Shown here: positions 12,962 through 26,000 of the stretch, one piece after another
Layout of the letters: each line of letters opens with the position of its first letter
Numbering within the stretch: the stretch's first letter is position 1
NCBI RefSeq assembly: GCF_030463565.1
Contig: NC_134649.1
Coordinates: 37,535,044 to 37,599,043, forward strand
Source: Pelecanus crispus
Lineage: Eukaryota; Chordata; Aves; Pelecaniformes; Pelecanidae
Length of the DNA: 64,000 bases
Direction of reading: 5' to 3'
Notes under the pieces: model-generated
Database searches by the model: none
The model's input: the letters and a program-made list of their open reading frames with translations, nothing else
Told to the model about the DNA's origin: nothing
Program-made: the position numbers and the translations under genes

Positions 12962-13502
12962 ACGTCCCTCACACGGGGACGGGCACGTCCCTCACACGAG
13001 GGGACACGTCCCTCACAGGGGGACGGGCAGGTCCCTCACATGAGGGGACACGTCCCTCACACAGGGGGACAAGTCCCTCACATGGGGACGGGCACGTCCC
13101 TCACACGAGGGGGCACGTCCCTCACATGGGGACGGGCAGGTCCCTCACACGAGGGGACACGTCCCTCACACGGGGACGGGCAGGTCCCTCACACGAGGGG
13201 GCACGTCCCTCACACGAGGGGACCTGACCCTCACACGGGGACAGGTACGTCCCTCACACGAGGGGACACGTCCCTCACACGAGGGGACCTGACCCTCACA
13301 CGGGGACAGGTACGTCCCTCACAAGAGGGGACCCGACCCTCACATGGGGACGGGCACGTCCCTCACACGAGGGGACACGTCCCTCACACGGGGACTGGCA
13401 CATCCCTCACACGAGAGGACCTGACCCTCACACAGGGACGGGCCAGTTCCTCACGGCAGGGCACACGCCGCTCACCCGGGGCCGGGCATGTCGCTCACAT
13501 GG
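12962..13502. repeat. GC-rich minisatellite upstream of CELSR3
   Basis: About 25 imperfect tandem units of 21-25 bp share the core CGTCCCTCACACGAGGGGAC. Variants swap ACGAGGGG for ACGGGGACGGG, or GACCCTCAC for GTCCCTCAC. The array decays at its 3' end (CCGCTCACCCGGGGCC, then GTCGCTCACATGG) and stops about 365 bp before the CELSR3 start codon, inside the CpG-rich promoter area. Copy number is probably variable and prone to assembly collapse. Confidence 0.92.
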
Positions 13503-13867
13503 CGCCCGTTGCCGCTCTCACCGGGGCTGCCCCTCCGCGCTGCGCGGACAGTCCGGCCGGCAGCCGCCGGCGCCCGGGGAGGCGGCACCGCCACGGCCGG
13601 GCAGGAGCGCGGGGCGGCCGGCGGGGGCCCGCCCGTCCTCAAGATGGCGGCGGCGGGGCGGGCGGGGGCGCGGGCGGGGGCGGAGCGGGGCGGGGCGGCG
13701 GGAGCCATGTTGGGGCTGCGGGAGGAGCTGCCGCCGCCGCCGCCACTCCCGGCCGCAGCGGCAGCGGCGCGGCGCGGCGCGGGGGGCGGCCATCGCCGCC
13801 GCTAGGCGGGGGCGGCGCCGAGCCCAGCCGCCGAGCGCCCGGGTCGGGCGGCGGCCGCCGAGGCACC
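13503..13867 (+). promoter_or_regulatory. CELSR3: CELSR3 CpG-rich proximal promoter / 5' UTR
   Basis: Extremely GC- and CpG-rich sequence directly before the start codon, without a TATA box. It includes CAAGATGGCGGC at 13640-13651, a YY1-type motif. An upstream ORF starting at the ATG inside that motif (13644) ends at the TAG 13803-13805, 62 nt before the main start. The transcription start is not known, so how much is 5' UTR is unknown. Confidence 0.6.
13644..13805 (+). other. Candidate upstream ORF (53 codons) in the CELSR3 leader
   Basis: The ATG (AAGATGG, good Kozak context) opens a 53-codon Ala/Gly/Arg-rich frame with a second in-frame ATG at about 13707. It ends before and out of frame with the CELSR3 start at 13868. 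If transcription begins upstream it would be scanned first and lower CELSR3 translation. It may be chance in GC-rich DNA. Confidence 0.3.
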
Positions 13868-16800
13868 ATGGCGGCGGAGGAGCCGGTGGCCGCCCCGAGC
13901 CCCGGTCGCCGCCGCCGCTGCTGCTGCCGCCACCACCACCACCACCACCGGGGGCCGCCGCCGCTGCTGCTGCCGCTGCTGCTGCTGCTCCCTTTGTTTC
14001 CCCCCGGGCTGGGGGTCGCCGCGCCGCCGCCGCCGGGCTGGGGGCCGCCGGCCCGCGGGGGCTGCCCCGCCGCCGTGCCGTGCTGGGCGGCGGCGGTGCC
14101 CCCGGGGCTGCCCGCGGTGCCGCGCCGCCGGTCCCCGTCGCGCTGCCCGCCCCGCGCCGCCCCGCCGCGCCCGCTCCCGCTCCCCTCCCCGTCTCCGTCC
14201 CCCGGGCGGCGGGGTCGGCGCGCAGCCCCCAACCGGCACCCGCTGTTCCCCCAGTACAACTACCAGGCGGAGGTGGCGGAGAACCAGCCGGCGGGGACGG
14301 CGGTGGTGGCGGTGGCGGCCCAGGACCCCGACGGGGGCGAGGCAGGGCGGCTGGTGTACTCCATGGATGCCCTGATGAACAGCCGCTCGCGGGAGCTCTT
14401 CAGCATCGACCCGCGGGCCGGGCTCATCACCACCACGCAGGCCCTCGACCGCGAGAGCATGGAGCTGCACTACTTCCGCGTGACGGCCGCCGACCACGGG
14501 GCGCCCCGGCTCTCCGCCACCACCATGGTGGCCATCACCGTGGCCGACCGCAACGACCACGACCCCGTCTTTGAGCAGGGCGAGTACCGGGAGACCATCC
14601 GGGAGAACGTGGAGGAGGGGTACCCCATCCTGCAGCTGCGGGCCACCGACGTCGACTCCCCGCCCAACGCCAACATCCGCTACCGCTTCGTCAACGAGCG
14701 GGCCGCCCACGCCGTCTTCGAGATTGACCCCCGCTCTGGCCTCATCACCACCAGCGGGCCGGTGGACAGGGAGAAGATGGAGAAGTACTCCTTGGTGGTG
14801 GAGGCCAACGACCAGGGGAGGGAGCCGGGGCCCCGCTCCGCCACGGTCAAGGTCTACATCACGGTCCTTGACGAGAACGACAACACCCCTCAGTTCAGCG
14901 AGAAGCGCTACATCGTCCAGGTGAGGGAGGACATACGGCCCCACACCGAGATCCTGCGCGTCACCGCCACGGACCTTGACAAGGACAACAATGCGCTGGT
15001 CCACTACAACATCATCAGCGGGAACAGCCGGGGCCAGTTCTCCATTGACAGCGTCACTGGGGAGATACAGGTGGTGGCCCCGCTGGATTTTGAGGTGGAG
15101 CGGGAGTACGCCCTGAGGATCCGGGCTCAGGACGCGGGGCGCCCTCCCCTCTCTAACAACACCGGCATGGCCAGCATCCAGGTGGTGGACATCAACGACC
15201 ATGCCCCCATCTTTGTCAGCACCCCTTTCCAAATCTCTGTCCTGGAGAATGCTCCCCTCGGCCACTCTGTCATCCACATCCAGGCTGTGGACGCGGACTA
15301 CGGCGAGAACTCGCGCCTGGAGTACAAACTGACGGGGGTCTCGGCTGACACACCCTTCGTGGTGAACAGTGCCACAGGGTGGATCACGGTTAGTGGGCCC
15401 TTGGACCGGGAGTCAGTCGAGCACTATTTTTTTGGGGTAGAGGCTCGGGACCATGGCTCTCCATCTTTATCCGCCTCTGCCAGCGTCACCATTACTGTCA
15501 TGGATGTCAATGACAACCGTCCCGAGTTCACCCAGAAGGAGTACTTCATCCGCCTGAATGAGGATGCAGCCGTGGGGACCAGCGTCCTCAGCGTCACAGC
15601 AATTGACCGGGATGTAAACAGTGCCATCACCTACCAGATCACGGGAGGTAACACGCGGAACCGCTTTTCCATCAGCACGCAAGGCGGGATGGGGCTCATC
15701 ACTCTGTCTCTGCCGCTGGACTACAAGCAGGAGAGGCGCTACGTGCTCACTGTGACGGCCTCTGACCGCACCCTGCGTGACAACTGCCACGTTCACATCA
15801 ACATCACCGATGCCAACACGCACCGGCCCGTGTTCCAGAGTGCCCACTACTCTGTGAGCATCAATGAGGACCGGCCTGTGGGCAGCACCGTGGTGGTGAT
15901 CAGCGCCACAGATGACGACGTGGGGGAAAACGCCCGCATCACGTACTACCTAGAAGACAACGTCCCTCAGTTTCGCATCGATCCAGATTCCGGGGCCATC
16001 ACGCTGCAGGCAGAACTGGACTATGAGGACCAGGTCACCTACACATTGGCTATCACTGCCAAGGACAACGGGATCCCCCAGAAAGCAGACACCACCTATG
16101 TTGAAATCATGGTGAATGATGTTAATGATAACGCCCCGCAGTTTGTCAGCCCTCATTACCAGGGCATGATCTCTGAGGACGCACCTCCCTTCACCAGTGT
16201 GCTCCAGATCTCTGCCACTGACCGGGATGCCCACACCAATGGGCGAGTGCAGTACACCTTCCAGAACGGGGAGGATGGGGATGGAGACTTCACCATAGAG
16301 CCCACCTCGGGGATCATTCGCACTGTCCGCAGGCTGGACCGTGAGAACGTTCCCGTCTACGAGCTGACTGCGTACGCTGTGGACAGGGGCATCCCTCCTC
16401 AGCGAACTCCTGTCCATATCCAGGTTACCATTCAGGATGTGAACGACAACGCCCCTGTCTTTCCTGCTGAAGAGTTTGAGGTCATGGTAAAGGAGAACAG
16501 CATTGTAGGCTCTGTCGTGGCCCAAATCACAGCTGTCGACCCAGATGAGGGACCCAATGCTCAGATCATGTACCAAATTGTGGAAGGCAACATCCCCGAG
16601 ATATTCCAGATGGACATCTTTTCTGGGGAGCTCACAGCCTTGATAGACCTGGATTATGAGACAAAACCCGAGTACGTGATTGTAGTGCAGGCCACCTCTG
16701 CCCCTCTGGTCAGCAGAGCCACGGTCCACATCAAACTCATTGACCAGAATGACAACAGCCCTGTTCTCAAGAACTTCCAGATCCTGTTCAATAACTACGT

Positions 16801-17009
16801 GTCCAATAAGTCCAACACCTTCCCCTCAGGGGTCATAGGGAAGGTCCCAGCTTATGACCCAGATGTGTCCGACCGCCTCTTCTACACCTTTGAGCGGGGA
16901 AATGAACTGCACTTGTTGATTGTAAATCAATCGAGCGGGGAGCTGAGGCTGAGCCGTAAGCTGGACAACAACCGTCCACTTGTGGCCTCCATGCTGGTGA
17001 CCGTCACAG
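13868..17009 (+). CDS. CELSR3: CELSR3 exon 1: signal peptide and nine cadherin repeats
   Basis: Residues 1-1047. Residues 20-52 hold an Arg/Cys/His run followed by a long Leu/Pro hydrophobic core, the likely signal peptide. A Pro/Arg-rich linker leads to [11 protein letters not shown], the conserved start of cadherin repeat 1 (from about residue 125). Eight inter-repeat calcium motifs follow in order: DRNDHDP, DENDNTP, DINDHAP, DVNDNRP, DANTHRP, DVNDNAP, DVNDNAP, DQNDNSP, which gives nine repeats. DANTHRP (repeat 5/6 boundary) is degenerate in the same way in human. The donor is ACAG|GTAGGG. The single giant exon encoding all cadherin repeats is typical of CELSR genes. The first 390 nt are extremely GC-rich. 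Confidence 0.95.
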
Positions 17010-20000
17010 GTAGGGTGTGAAAATCATGAAATCGTTAAACCTTTAGTGCAGTACCTTCGGGGGGCTCTGCGTGGTCCCCCCAGGGGAGCCCATTACGCAT
17101 CAGAGGGCCAGGTTGGGGACTGGCAACAAGATTTGGATTGGGAGTCCCTTCCAATGGGGGAATAGTGGAGGGGCTGGGAAGGGTGGCAGTGGCAGCATGC
17201 TGCAGGGGAGCGCTCTGTAAGGGGGCTGAGGCCAGAGGTGGTCTGCAAGAACAAAGCATCGTTACTCAGCTGTGAGGATTGCTTGTAGCTGCTATCGAGA
17301 TACCTTTGGAGGTGCTGCCACCAGTGAGGCTGTGATGTGCACTGTAGGGTGCTGGCCGGACAAGGAGCTGGTTCCCAGGGTGGCCAAGCTGCTGGTCCAG
17401 GGGCTGGCACGCCGCTTCCCTGCCGGGACCGAGCGCTTCCCCGGCTGTGCTCAGGAGGGAGGGATTGAACTCGGCACAGAAAGAACCCTCTTAAAAATAC
17501 CCATCTGCTGGTAGCAAACGGTTCAGTCTGGATTCTGGCTGTGGCACCTACCAACACCTGCGCTTTCTGGTGCGGCTTCTAAAACCTGGTACCACCTTTC
17601 TGCAGCCAACTTACTGTTGCAGGGGACAGCTATGACACACGTTAGAGCGTGGTGCTTAAAACTCTCACATCGTGTGTGTTGCTGGAGTATCCAAATGCAG
17701 ATGCTAGCAGTAGCTGCTGGGGTGGCTTTGGGGAGTGTTGGGGTCCCCTCTGGCCCAGCTGAGGGCAGGGCAGAGATGGACCTAGGGGCTTGTCTGTGAG
17801 CAAGTGGGGTTTGGAGCTGGAGCTCCCCACTGCCTGAGCTTTGCCTTCACCATCAGCCTTTCTTTGCTTGCGGATGCATGATCTGAAATGGAGGCATCCA
17901 TCCATTGCTGAACTGAGAAGCAGCTCTGGGGGAGGGAGGGCAAGAGCCGTCTTTGGAGGGGCCAAGTGCTGAATTACAGAGAGTGCCTGGGGAGCCATAT
18001 GTTAAATCATGATGCTCCCCTGACCCTCGGCTACCAGCTGCCCTCCCTTTTCACCTTCTCCCTCTCTCTATCTGGCTTATTCAGGGAGGGGAGTATTTCT
18101 TTCAGATGGAGCGAGAGCTTTAAGAGGAGACCTGTTCAAGGCAATCCTGCATGGCCAGCACCAGCCCGTCGGTGGATTGGGGCTCTTTGGGCATTAATCG
18201 TAACTGCAGGGCTGGCTGAGAGCGAGTGCTGGCACACACATGTCCATTGCTGGAGATGGGGGGTGGTTTTGACCTTTTCGGCTTCTGCCCAAGTGTGTTT
18301 ATGCAAGCCCTGCCTCTTCACACACTTAACCCTGCACAAAGGCAGGAGACAATCACATCCCGAAGTCCTGCGTCGTCGAGCCGCCTCGCGGCGAGGGGGC
18401 CCTTGCAATTAGAGTGTCGTCATCTTCCAGCAGGAAGGGAGACTGGGAGAGGTGCGCTCGCAAAGGAGGGGAGAAGATGGAAGGGGAAGAGCTGTACTGG
18501 GGAGGGAAGTGAGACACTGGAAAACGGGCCTTTTGTTGGCTTTGATGTTAGCTGCGGAGGTGGAGGTCTGGTTTGGTTTTTTTCCTTCGTTATTGTTTGT
18601 AGCCCTCCACCCAGCTGGCAGCCCCGTCAGCCCCATGCTGTCGCTGTGTGCAGGGGGAGGGTGGGCGGGTGGGTTTGCAGAGCCGGCAGCCAGGACATTC
18701 AGACCCGGCTGCATTGTTTGCCCGGGCACAGTGCCGTGCCAGAGCATCTTCCTCCTGCAGGAAGGCAACAATAGCACCTAGGTGGGTGCCCCAAGAGTCA
18801 GCCTCCAGGGAGGGAGCGGCTTCCCTGCCTGCCTGTGAGCTTTATGGTCCCTTTTAGGGAGGCTGGATCCCCCTAAGTCACAGGGCAAGGGGCCCTTCTG
18901 CCTGCATACGAGCTGTGTGTGTTCTCAGCTCAGCCCCTTGTAGGAGGCAGGGAAGACTTGGGCCATCACAAACCAGTGCCTCTCCAGGGGGACTGACAGC
19001 TTCAAAACTGACCCCAGCTCTTCGCAGACGTGTGGGCACCTATGGCTGCTAGAAATGGCTCTTGGCTGCCGAGGGTGCAAGACAGTGGGGTGGTGGGGCT
19101 GCGTACGGCTGTGTGTGCCAGCAGCACAGTGTGAGATCAGGGCATTGTAGGAGACTGACATCGTGTTGACTTTAAACCGTTCCAGACTGGTTTCACTGGG
19201 CCAGGCTGCTGGGCTGGTAGCAAGGGTGGAGGCTCAGCCACACTGAGCTGTGTCTGCTGCGTTTCCCCTATTCCTCTTGAGCTCTTTGTACACATCTTCC
19301 CTTGGCCTGCAGACCAGGAGCTTGCGCTGGTGAGGGGATGCATTTGTCCAAGATGTCTCACCTAAAATCCTAGCCTGGCAGGGAAGACCCCCCTGGAGTG
19401 CATTTGTCCTGACTACTATGTCTGAACACATCGGAGCCATGTTTTCAAGCCCGGTAAGGGTCCCAGGGCTGACCTGGCCTTTCACAACTTGCATGCTTCT
19501 CCTCTCCTGAGGAGCCCACTGTCAGGAGCTTCCTCCCCTGTTAGGTCCATCACAGCTGGAGGTGCTGACCACAGAGTTAGGGTGGGAGACTTAGGATTTC
19601 TGTTCCTGGTTAGGGAAGGGTTTTGGAGTCTTCCTGGTTACTATATTTTAGTCCCTGTCTTTAGAGCTACCGGGAGAGTGACATTCATACTCGGTGGTGG
19701 ATGAGGGGAGTCTGATTTACTTCCAAGATCTCTTAACCTGTCAAGTATCATCAAAATCTTGAGAGGTCTGCCAAAGCCCTTCAGAAGTGGTGAGGAATGT
19801 TCATCTTACCCATACCTCTCTCCTCCTTTCCTGGCTTCTCTGTCTGGAGGTGTTTTACTGCTCCTCAGCTGCAAACTTGAAAGCTACCCCTGTGTGTTGC
19901 CAGACCACCCTCTCTGTCTCTGGGGTGGCTGCTCAGGGTGTGGCAGTCAGAGTGGTGGCTTATGCTTTCTCAGACACTGGCTCTGCCGCTCAGAAGAGGA

Positions 20001-23000
20001 CAGGTGGTGATGCACCAGAGCCTGTTTCTGAGCTCCTGGTCCCCCCAAGTGAGGGACAAGGGTGTATCCCCTCCTGGGTCAGGGTGCTGTTTGAGCTGAG
20101 CTGCTTTCTTCCCAATCCCTGGAGCTCCCTGGGAGGTTGAAGGCCAAAATGTTTGCTGTATGGGAAGGGGAACCTTTGCTAGTGACTCCAAGGTTCCTGG
20201 GGTGGGAGCATTGGCTGGAGCCCATGCCTCGTGCTGCCTGGGGATCCGGAGAGCCTCTGGCAGCGTGGGGGGACAGGAGAGATGGGCTCTTGTCCTTGCA
20301 GACCCAGGAGACCATTGGGCAGCAGTTGGCAGCCCTGCTCCCCTCAAGAGGTTTCCAGCGCAGGCCTGGAGCTCCATTCCCAGGCTGACAGCACAGCCCC
20401 TCCAGGGGAGTCTGCTGCCCATCCCGCTCTCCTGCTGGAGCTCTTCTTTCTGTAGCTTTGCTGCTTTTGAAGCTTGTAATTGTCAGTCTTGGAAGTGCAA
20501 ACATGATGACCCCGTGCTGCCCAGCATGGGGGTTAGAACCCCTCCTGTCCCTTCTCCCTGCTCCTTTCCCTGTAGGCATGTTTCCAGGGTTCCTTGCTCT
20601 GCTGCATGAATATTCACCAGGCACCAGCTCTCCAGCCACGGGATTTAATCAGAAAGGCTGAGCATTTGTGATTAAAATGCCTCCCAGGGGGGTCAGTGCC
20701 TCCAGCCAGCTTTGGGCTTTCTTTTGGTAGGTTCCCCCCCATTTGCAGCGGGTCATTCTCTTAACCATCTGCTTCCCCTTGCACGGAGCCAAGGGGGGAG
20801 GCAGCCCTGGGTGTGATGCGGAGGTGGGACAGCGTGTTATGGGGGAGCTTACCAAGGAGGGCTGTGGGGCTGGGGCTGGCTCCGCATTGCTGCGGGGAAC
20901 CGCAAAAGGAGTGCTTGGGCTTTCCTGCTGTGGGCTGGGCAATGTCAAAGGTGTCAGGCACCCTGCAGCCCCCCTTATTCCCCAGCCACAGCTTCCTTGC
21001 TCCTGGGAGTTGTTGCTGGCCTCCGGCCTGCCCCAGGACTCAGCATCACGTCAGCCAAGGCCTAATAACAGCCATAAATCAGGCGGATGTCTGCCTGCCT
21101 GCTGCTGGGTGCTGAGCAACCCTTGGGGAGAGCGAGAGCTGTCCCCTGGGCCTCATGGCTGCTTCTGGGCAAACCGTGAGCTGGAGAGAGGAGAGCAGGA
21201 GGCAGCTGGGCTTGAACTGAGCTCACACTTGCCTGGGCCAGAGAAGCAAACGGCGAGGAGGGGACAAAGGGAGAGGAGAGGGACACGGTGTGGTGATGGG
21301 CTGGGGCCACCCTGCCTTATTCCCACTGAGAAGGGAGCTGGTGTCAAAGCGGTGGCTTCCCAGGGTACTGCCTCACCAGGTGGTCCCTCGGGGAGGGATG
21401 CTGGACTGCCGGTGGCTCGGGGAGCATCTTATGCCAAGCACAGCTGAACTACTCTTGTGGCTTTCGCCTCATTCCTGCCTCCCCAGGGCCGGGTGCACTC
21501 TGCACCCGTGAGCCTCTTGCAGAGAGAAGGTGCCTTGGGGGATGCAAGTGATGATGCCAGTTCCTTGTGCTGAGCCCAGACAGGTCTAAATCCCCTGGCA
21601 CATCCAGCCAGGTGCTGGATGGAGCTGTCTGGTAACCACTGCTCATGCTGCCCTCCATGTCAGAGCCGGCAGGGTGTTGCACAGGAGTGGTTTCTCATCT
21701 TGCTTACATATGGGGTAGGAGCAACTTGATTTCAGAGAAAAGCAACCCTGCTTCCTCCAGGAGATTAGCCCCTGGGTGGCTGTACTGGTACTGCTGCTCC
21801 CCCAGCCCCATGCGAGCCTTATCTCTAGAGCACCAGCCCCAGCGTGCAGGCTGGTGCTTGTGCAGGAATTTGCAGGGTTGCCAGAAAGCTTTCACCTTCT
21901 GAAGAGTAGAAGAGAGAGAGAGGGAAAAAAGGGAGGCATTTCAATCTTTAAATCCTCCTGCACTGCAAACTTCAAATGGGGCTGAGGGAAATCAAAAGGC
22001 TTTGCAGCACGGCAGCCGCAGGGAGAGAGGAACAGTAAAGGCAGCTGTGCATGTGAGCCTTGGACCTGGGGCATGGGCAGGGGATGGGGGGCTGGCATTT
22101 ACACCCCCTGGCCCTTGGCAGGGCTGGGGCTGACAAGGGTGCCAGGAAGCCTGCTGCTCCTCCTGCCACATTGCACTGGGTTGCAGGAGATGGAGCAGTG
22201 CTGAGCAGGGTCTGGCTGAGTTTGCTAGGCTCGTTTCACGTGTGGCCTCAGCATGGTCTGGCCAGGGCTGCATGGAGGTGACAGCCTGGTCTGTTAGTCT
22301 GTCCTACATGTCCTGGTAGTGGCGCTTATTTGAGCCCGGGTTACATCTGTGCACAGGAGATGTTGCCACATAGTTATGTCCCGCTTGGAAGGGTGGGCAG
22401 GGGACACGGTGGCACGGGGCTGCACTGCGCCTTCGCACGGCTGAGGATGGGATGACCGTGAAGATTGTGGGTCCCCTCCCGGCTCTGCACAATACAAGGT
22501 GGTGTCACACCTGGGCTGAGAGAGGGATAGCGATTGCAACGTGAGCAAACGAGCAGCTCTCCTGTGTTCACGAGACGGAACTGTGGCACCTTTGGTGCAG
22601 GGTCCTGCTAATGGGATGGTCACCATTGTGCTTGGTTATAACCTGCATGGCTGCCCCTTGGGCTGTGAACAGCCAGAGCTGCTGAGGGCTCATCCTTCAG
22701 CTTTCTGGCTGCGAGGTGAAGGGGCAGAGCATGAGCAGTCCAGCACCATGGCCTGGTTTGCCCACGCCAGTGTGTACTGGGGGACGGGTGAGGGCTGGGG
22801 CAAGGCAGAAGTGGGGCTGCCCTCGGCGGTGCTGGAGGATTTTTGCTTTAGCTGCTCTTCCCCTGAAGCGAGCTCAGCCCTCCTGCCTACCTTTTCACAA
22901 GCCCATCTCCTATGACAGCATTTAAACTGGAGGCCAGTGTTGAACCTGACGCAGATGCCCAGGAGAGGATGCACAAGGCTGTCTCTGTGGAGCCGATTTA

Positions 23001-26000
23001 CCTGCCAAGGGTCAGTGTGGCAGACAGGGAAAGCGGAACGTCCCAGAAAACCCCTTGTTCATCACTCAGGTGGCCTTGCCTGTGGGGGTGCATGGGCAGC
23101 CAAACTCACTGTCCCCAGGGGAAAGGGGTGGCTTGTGTTTGCCACTCATCAATCATATGCAAGAGATGTTGCAGCACGGCTTGGTGCCCAGGGATAGTCC
23201 TGGGAGTCACCACTGGGATGTGCTGATGTAAACGTTGTCTCGGGATAATGATGGAGAGCCAGGTTTCCAAGGAAATGCAGGGGTTTGGGGCGCTCTGGTG
23301 GATGTGGGGTGGGAGATGGAAACAGCAGGCTACAGCCATGTGCTGCTGACACCCATGGGGCATTGGGGTGCTGGCAATGGTCTGGAAGATGGATCACCCC
23401 ATTTCACCAGGAGCAGTGAGGCTCTCGATGAGCCTTGTCAAGTGTTTCCAGGGCCACAGATGTAGGCACAGTCCTTGCCTTGTGATGCTGAAGGCTGGCT
23501 TTGCCTGCCTGGGGCGGAGGGCCCAGAAGAAGGGGGGACCGGGGAGAGAGGAGGTGTCCTGGAGCAGCAGGCAGCCTTCTCCCCTTCAGCAGCCAGAGCT
23601 GCTAGCAAAGGTGTCCGGGGTGGCCTAAGTGAGGGGGACCTTGGCAGGCTGCTTTGTGGGATACCTCTGCAAAGCCACTGACTAGGGTCACATAAAAAGG
23701 AGGGTTAATAACTGAAAAATAAAGCCACTACCCAAACTTCTGCCTGGGCAGAGAGGGGGAAGAGCGACAGGCCCAGCAAAGGGCCAGGCAGCTTGCATTT
23801 GGGCAGTGTAAAGTGGTGAGGCTGGGGAATGGGCTGGGGCACTTGTGCTCTGGAAGGGACCAGTGGGAGTTTTATCTGAGCAAGGTACAGAGCTCGCTGC
23901 CTGGCAGGTCCCCAGCTGGGGTAATTTACAGTCTGTGTCCCACTGGGAGGGGTGCTGTGTGCCTGCCTGTGCTTGTAGCAGGGTTTCCTGGAGGAATTAG
24001 GAACATGGTCACATCTGTCTGTCTGTCCAGCTCCCATCTTGGCCAGTATTGCCTAATTTGCAGTAGGGTATGACCTTCCAAAGTAGCGGGACTTGTTGCG
24101 TTTCTAGGAGCTGGGTAGGTGGGGTGCGGCAGGGGGCCCCAAGTCACACAGCTGCTGGGGTGGGTGCTGTGGTGGGAGCTGCGGCATTGCCTGGCCAGAC
24201 TGATGCTGCACCCCTGCAGCCTGACCTGCTGGCACGTGAGTGTGCCTGACATGGGGGTGAGATGCTGCTAATGGCCAGGGTCCTGGGAGTGAGCCAGGAG
24301 CATGCTGGCATGCTCTGAGTGTGCGTGCATGCTGTTGTGTTCACGCCTGGGAGATTGCTCATGTGGTGTGGGGTCCCAAGGGGAGGGAGTTTGTTTCCAA
24401 GGAAAATAAAGATTAAAGAGAATTAAACAAACCGGAGATGGGCCGAGGGAGGAAGAGATGCGGAGCAGATGGTGAGAAGGGGGGAAGCAGGGAGACCGGC
24501 ACAAAAGCCTTGGAGACCCTGGAGGAGAGATGAAGGAAACTGCAGGAGGAGAGCACAGGGAAAGGCAGCGGCGGGGATGCAGACAGGGTGCAGCAGGGAA
24601 GCGAAACACCCCAGGCCCTGGCATCGGCTCCTGTGTTTGCCCAACCTTCTGCTGGGACTTCCTTCTGCCCGAATCTCACCAGCATCTTTGCTCCTGAGAG
24701 CTCAGTTTGCTGCCAAGATCCAGGACAGGGAGGAAACCTGAGAGTTATCTCAGTGGAGAGCCTGAGGGGAGGGGAGAAAGGTACAGCCACACCAACAGCT
24801 CCCCCTCTAGCCCAGGTGGCACCGTGCTAGCCCCCGGGGCTGTGGCTCCAACCTTTCTTAGCCAAGGCCTTTTGGGGGCTGCACTGAGGTGCAGGGCTCT
24901 GCCCCAGGGTGGGAGGGGACTCTCCAAACAGCAGGCAAGGACCTGCAGTGTGTCCCTGTTCCCTCCCACAGATGGGATCCACAGCGTGACAGCCCAGTGC
25001 GTCCTGCGGGTGATCATCATCACAGAGGACATGTTGGCTAACAGCATCACGGTGCGGCTGGAGAACATGTGGCAGGAGCGCTTCCTCTCCCCGCTGCTGT
25101 CCACCTTCCTGGAAGGGGTGGCCACCGTGCTTGCAACGCCCAAGGAGGACATCTTCATCTTCAACATCCAGAACGACACGGACGTGGGCGGCACGGTGCT
25201 CAACGTCAGCTTCTCGGCCCTGGTGCCGCGGGGCGGGCGCTACTTCAGCTCAGAGGAGCTGCAGGAGCAGCTGTACATGAAGCGCATGGCGCTGACGGGT
25301 GCCTCCATGCTGGAGGTGCTGCCCTTCGATGACAACGTCTGCCTGCGGGAGCCCTGCCAGAACTATATGAAGTGCATCTCCGTCCTCAAGTTCGACAGCT
25401 CGGCCCCCTTCATTGCCTCCCCCTCCACCCTCTTTCGGCCCATCCACCCCATCACTGGCCTGCGGTGTCGCTGCCCGCAGGGCTTCACCGGGGACTACTG
25501 CGAAATGGAGATCAACCTCTGCTACTCCAACCCCTGCCTGAATGGCGGGATCTGCACCCGCAAGGAGGGGGGATACACGTGCATTTGCCGCCAGCACTAT
25601 AGCGGTGAGTGCCTGGAGCTGGGGGCCATGGGGAGAACGGTGAGCAGGTCCCTTGGCATTGCTGTCACCATGGTGGGGTGCTCTTTTCAGCAGGGTGGCG
25701 GGTGGCAGAGCCCTTCTTTGCCTGCAGAGGTCCAGCTCTGCTCCCGGCTCTCTGTGTTTCCATGGTGCTGGATGCGCAGGGCTGAGGTTGCCATAGAAAT
25801 CTGTCTTCTAGGGAGGTGGCATGGAGGGCTCTTGGGGACCCTGGCCACCACCTTCCAGCCTTTTTCACACAGCAGGAAGACCAGGTTGGACTGTGCCAGG
25901 CTGGGGCACAGGAGGCTGCTCGGCCCTGCCCCATGCCAGTGGGGCAATGGACTCTGGGACTGTTGGAGGTGCTGGTTTCAGCCCGTACCAGTCTTCAGCT

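Noticed and set aside
12722-13867. Open frame running 1.1 kb upstream of the CELSR3 ATG in the same frame, through the minisatellite
   Set aside because: Encodes only minisatellite-derived and GC-run peptide with no homology to CELSR N-termini. The ATG at 13868 has good context and a signal peptide directly follows.
13802-15277. 491-codon open frame on the minus strand opposite CELSR3 exon 1
   Set aside because: Shadow frame caused by the GC-rich coding strand; it is repetitive Val/Asp/Gly-rich text without domain features.
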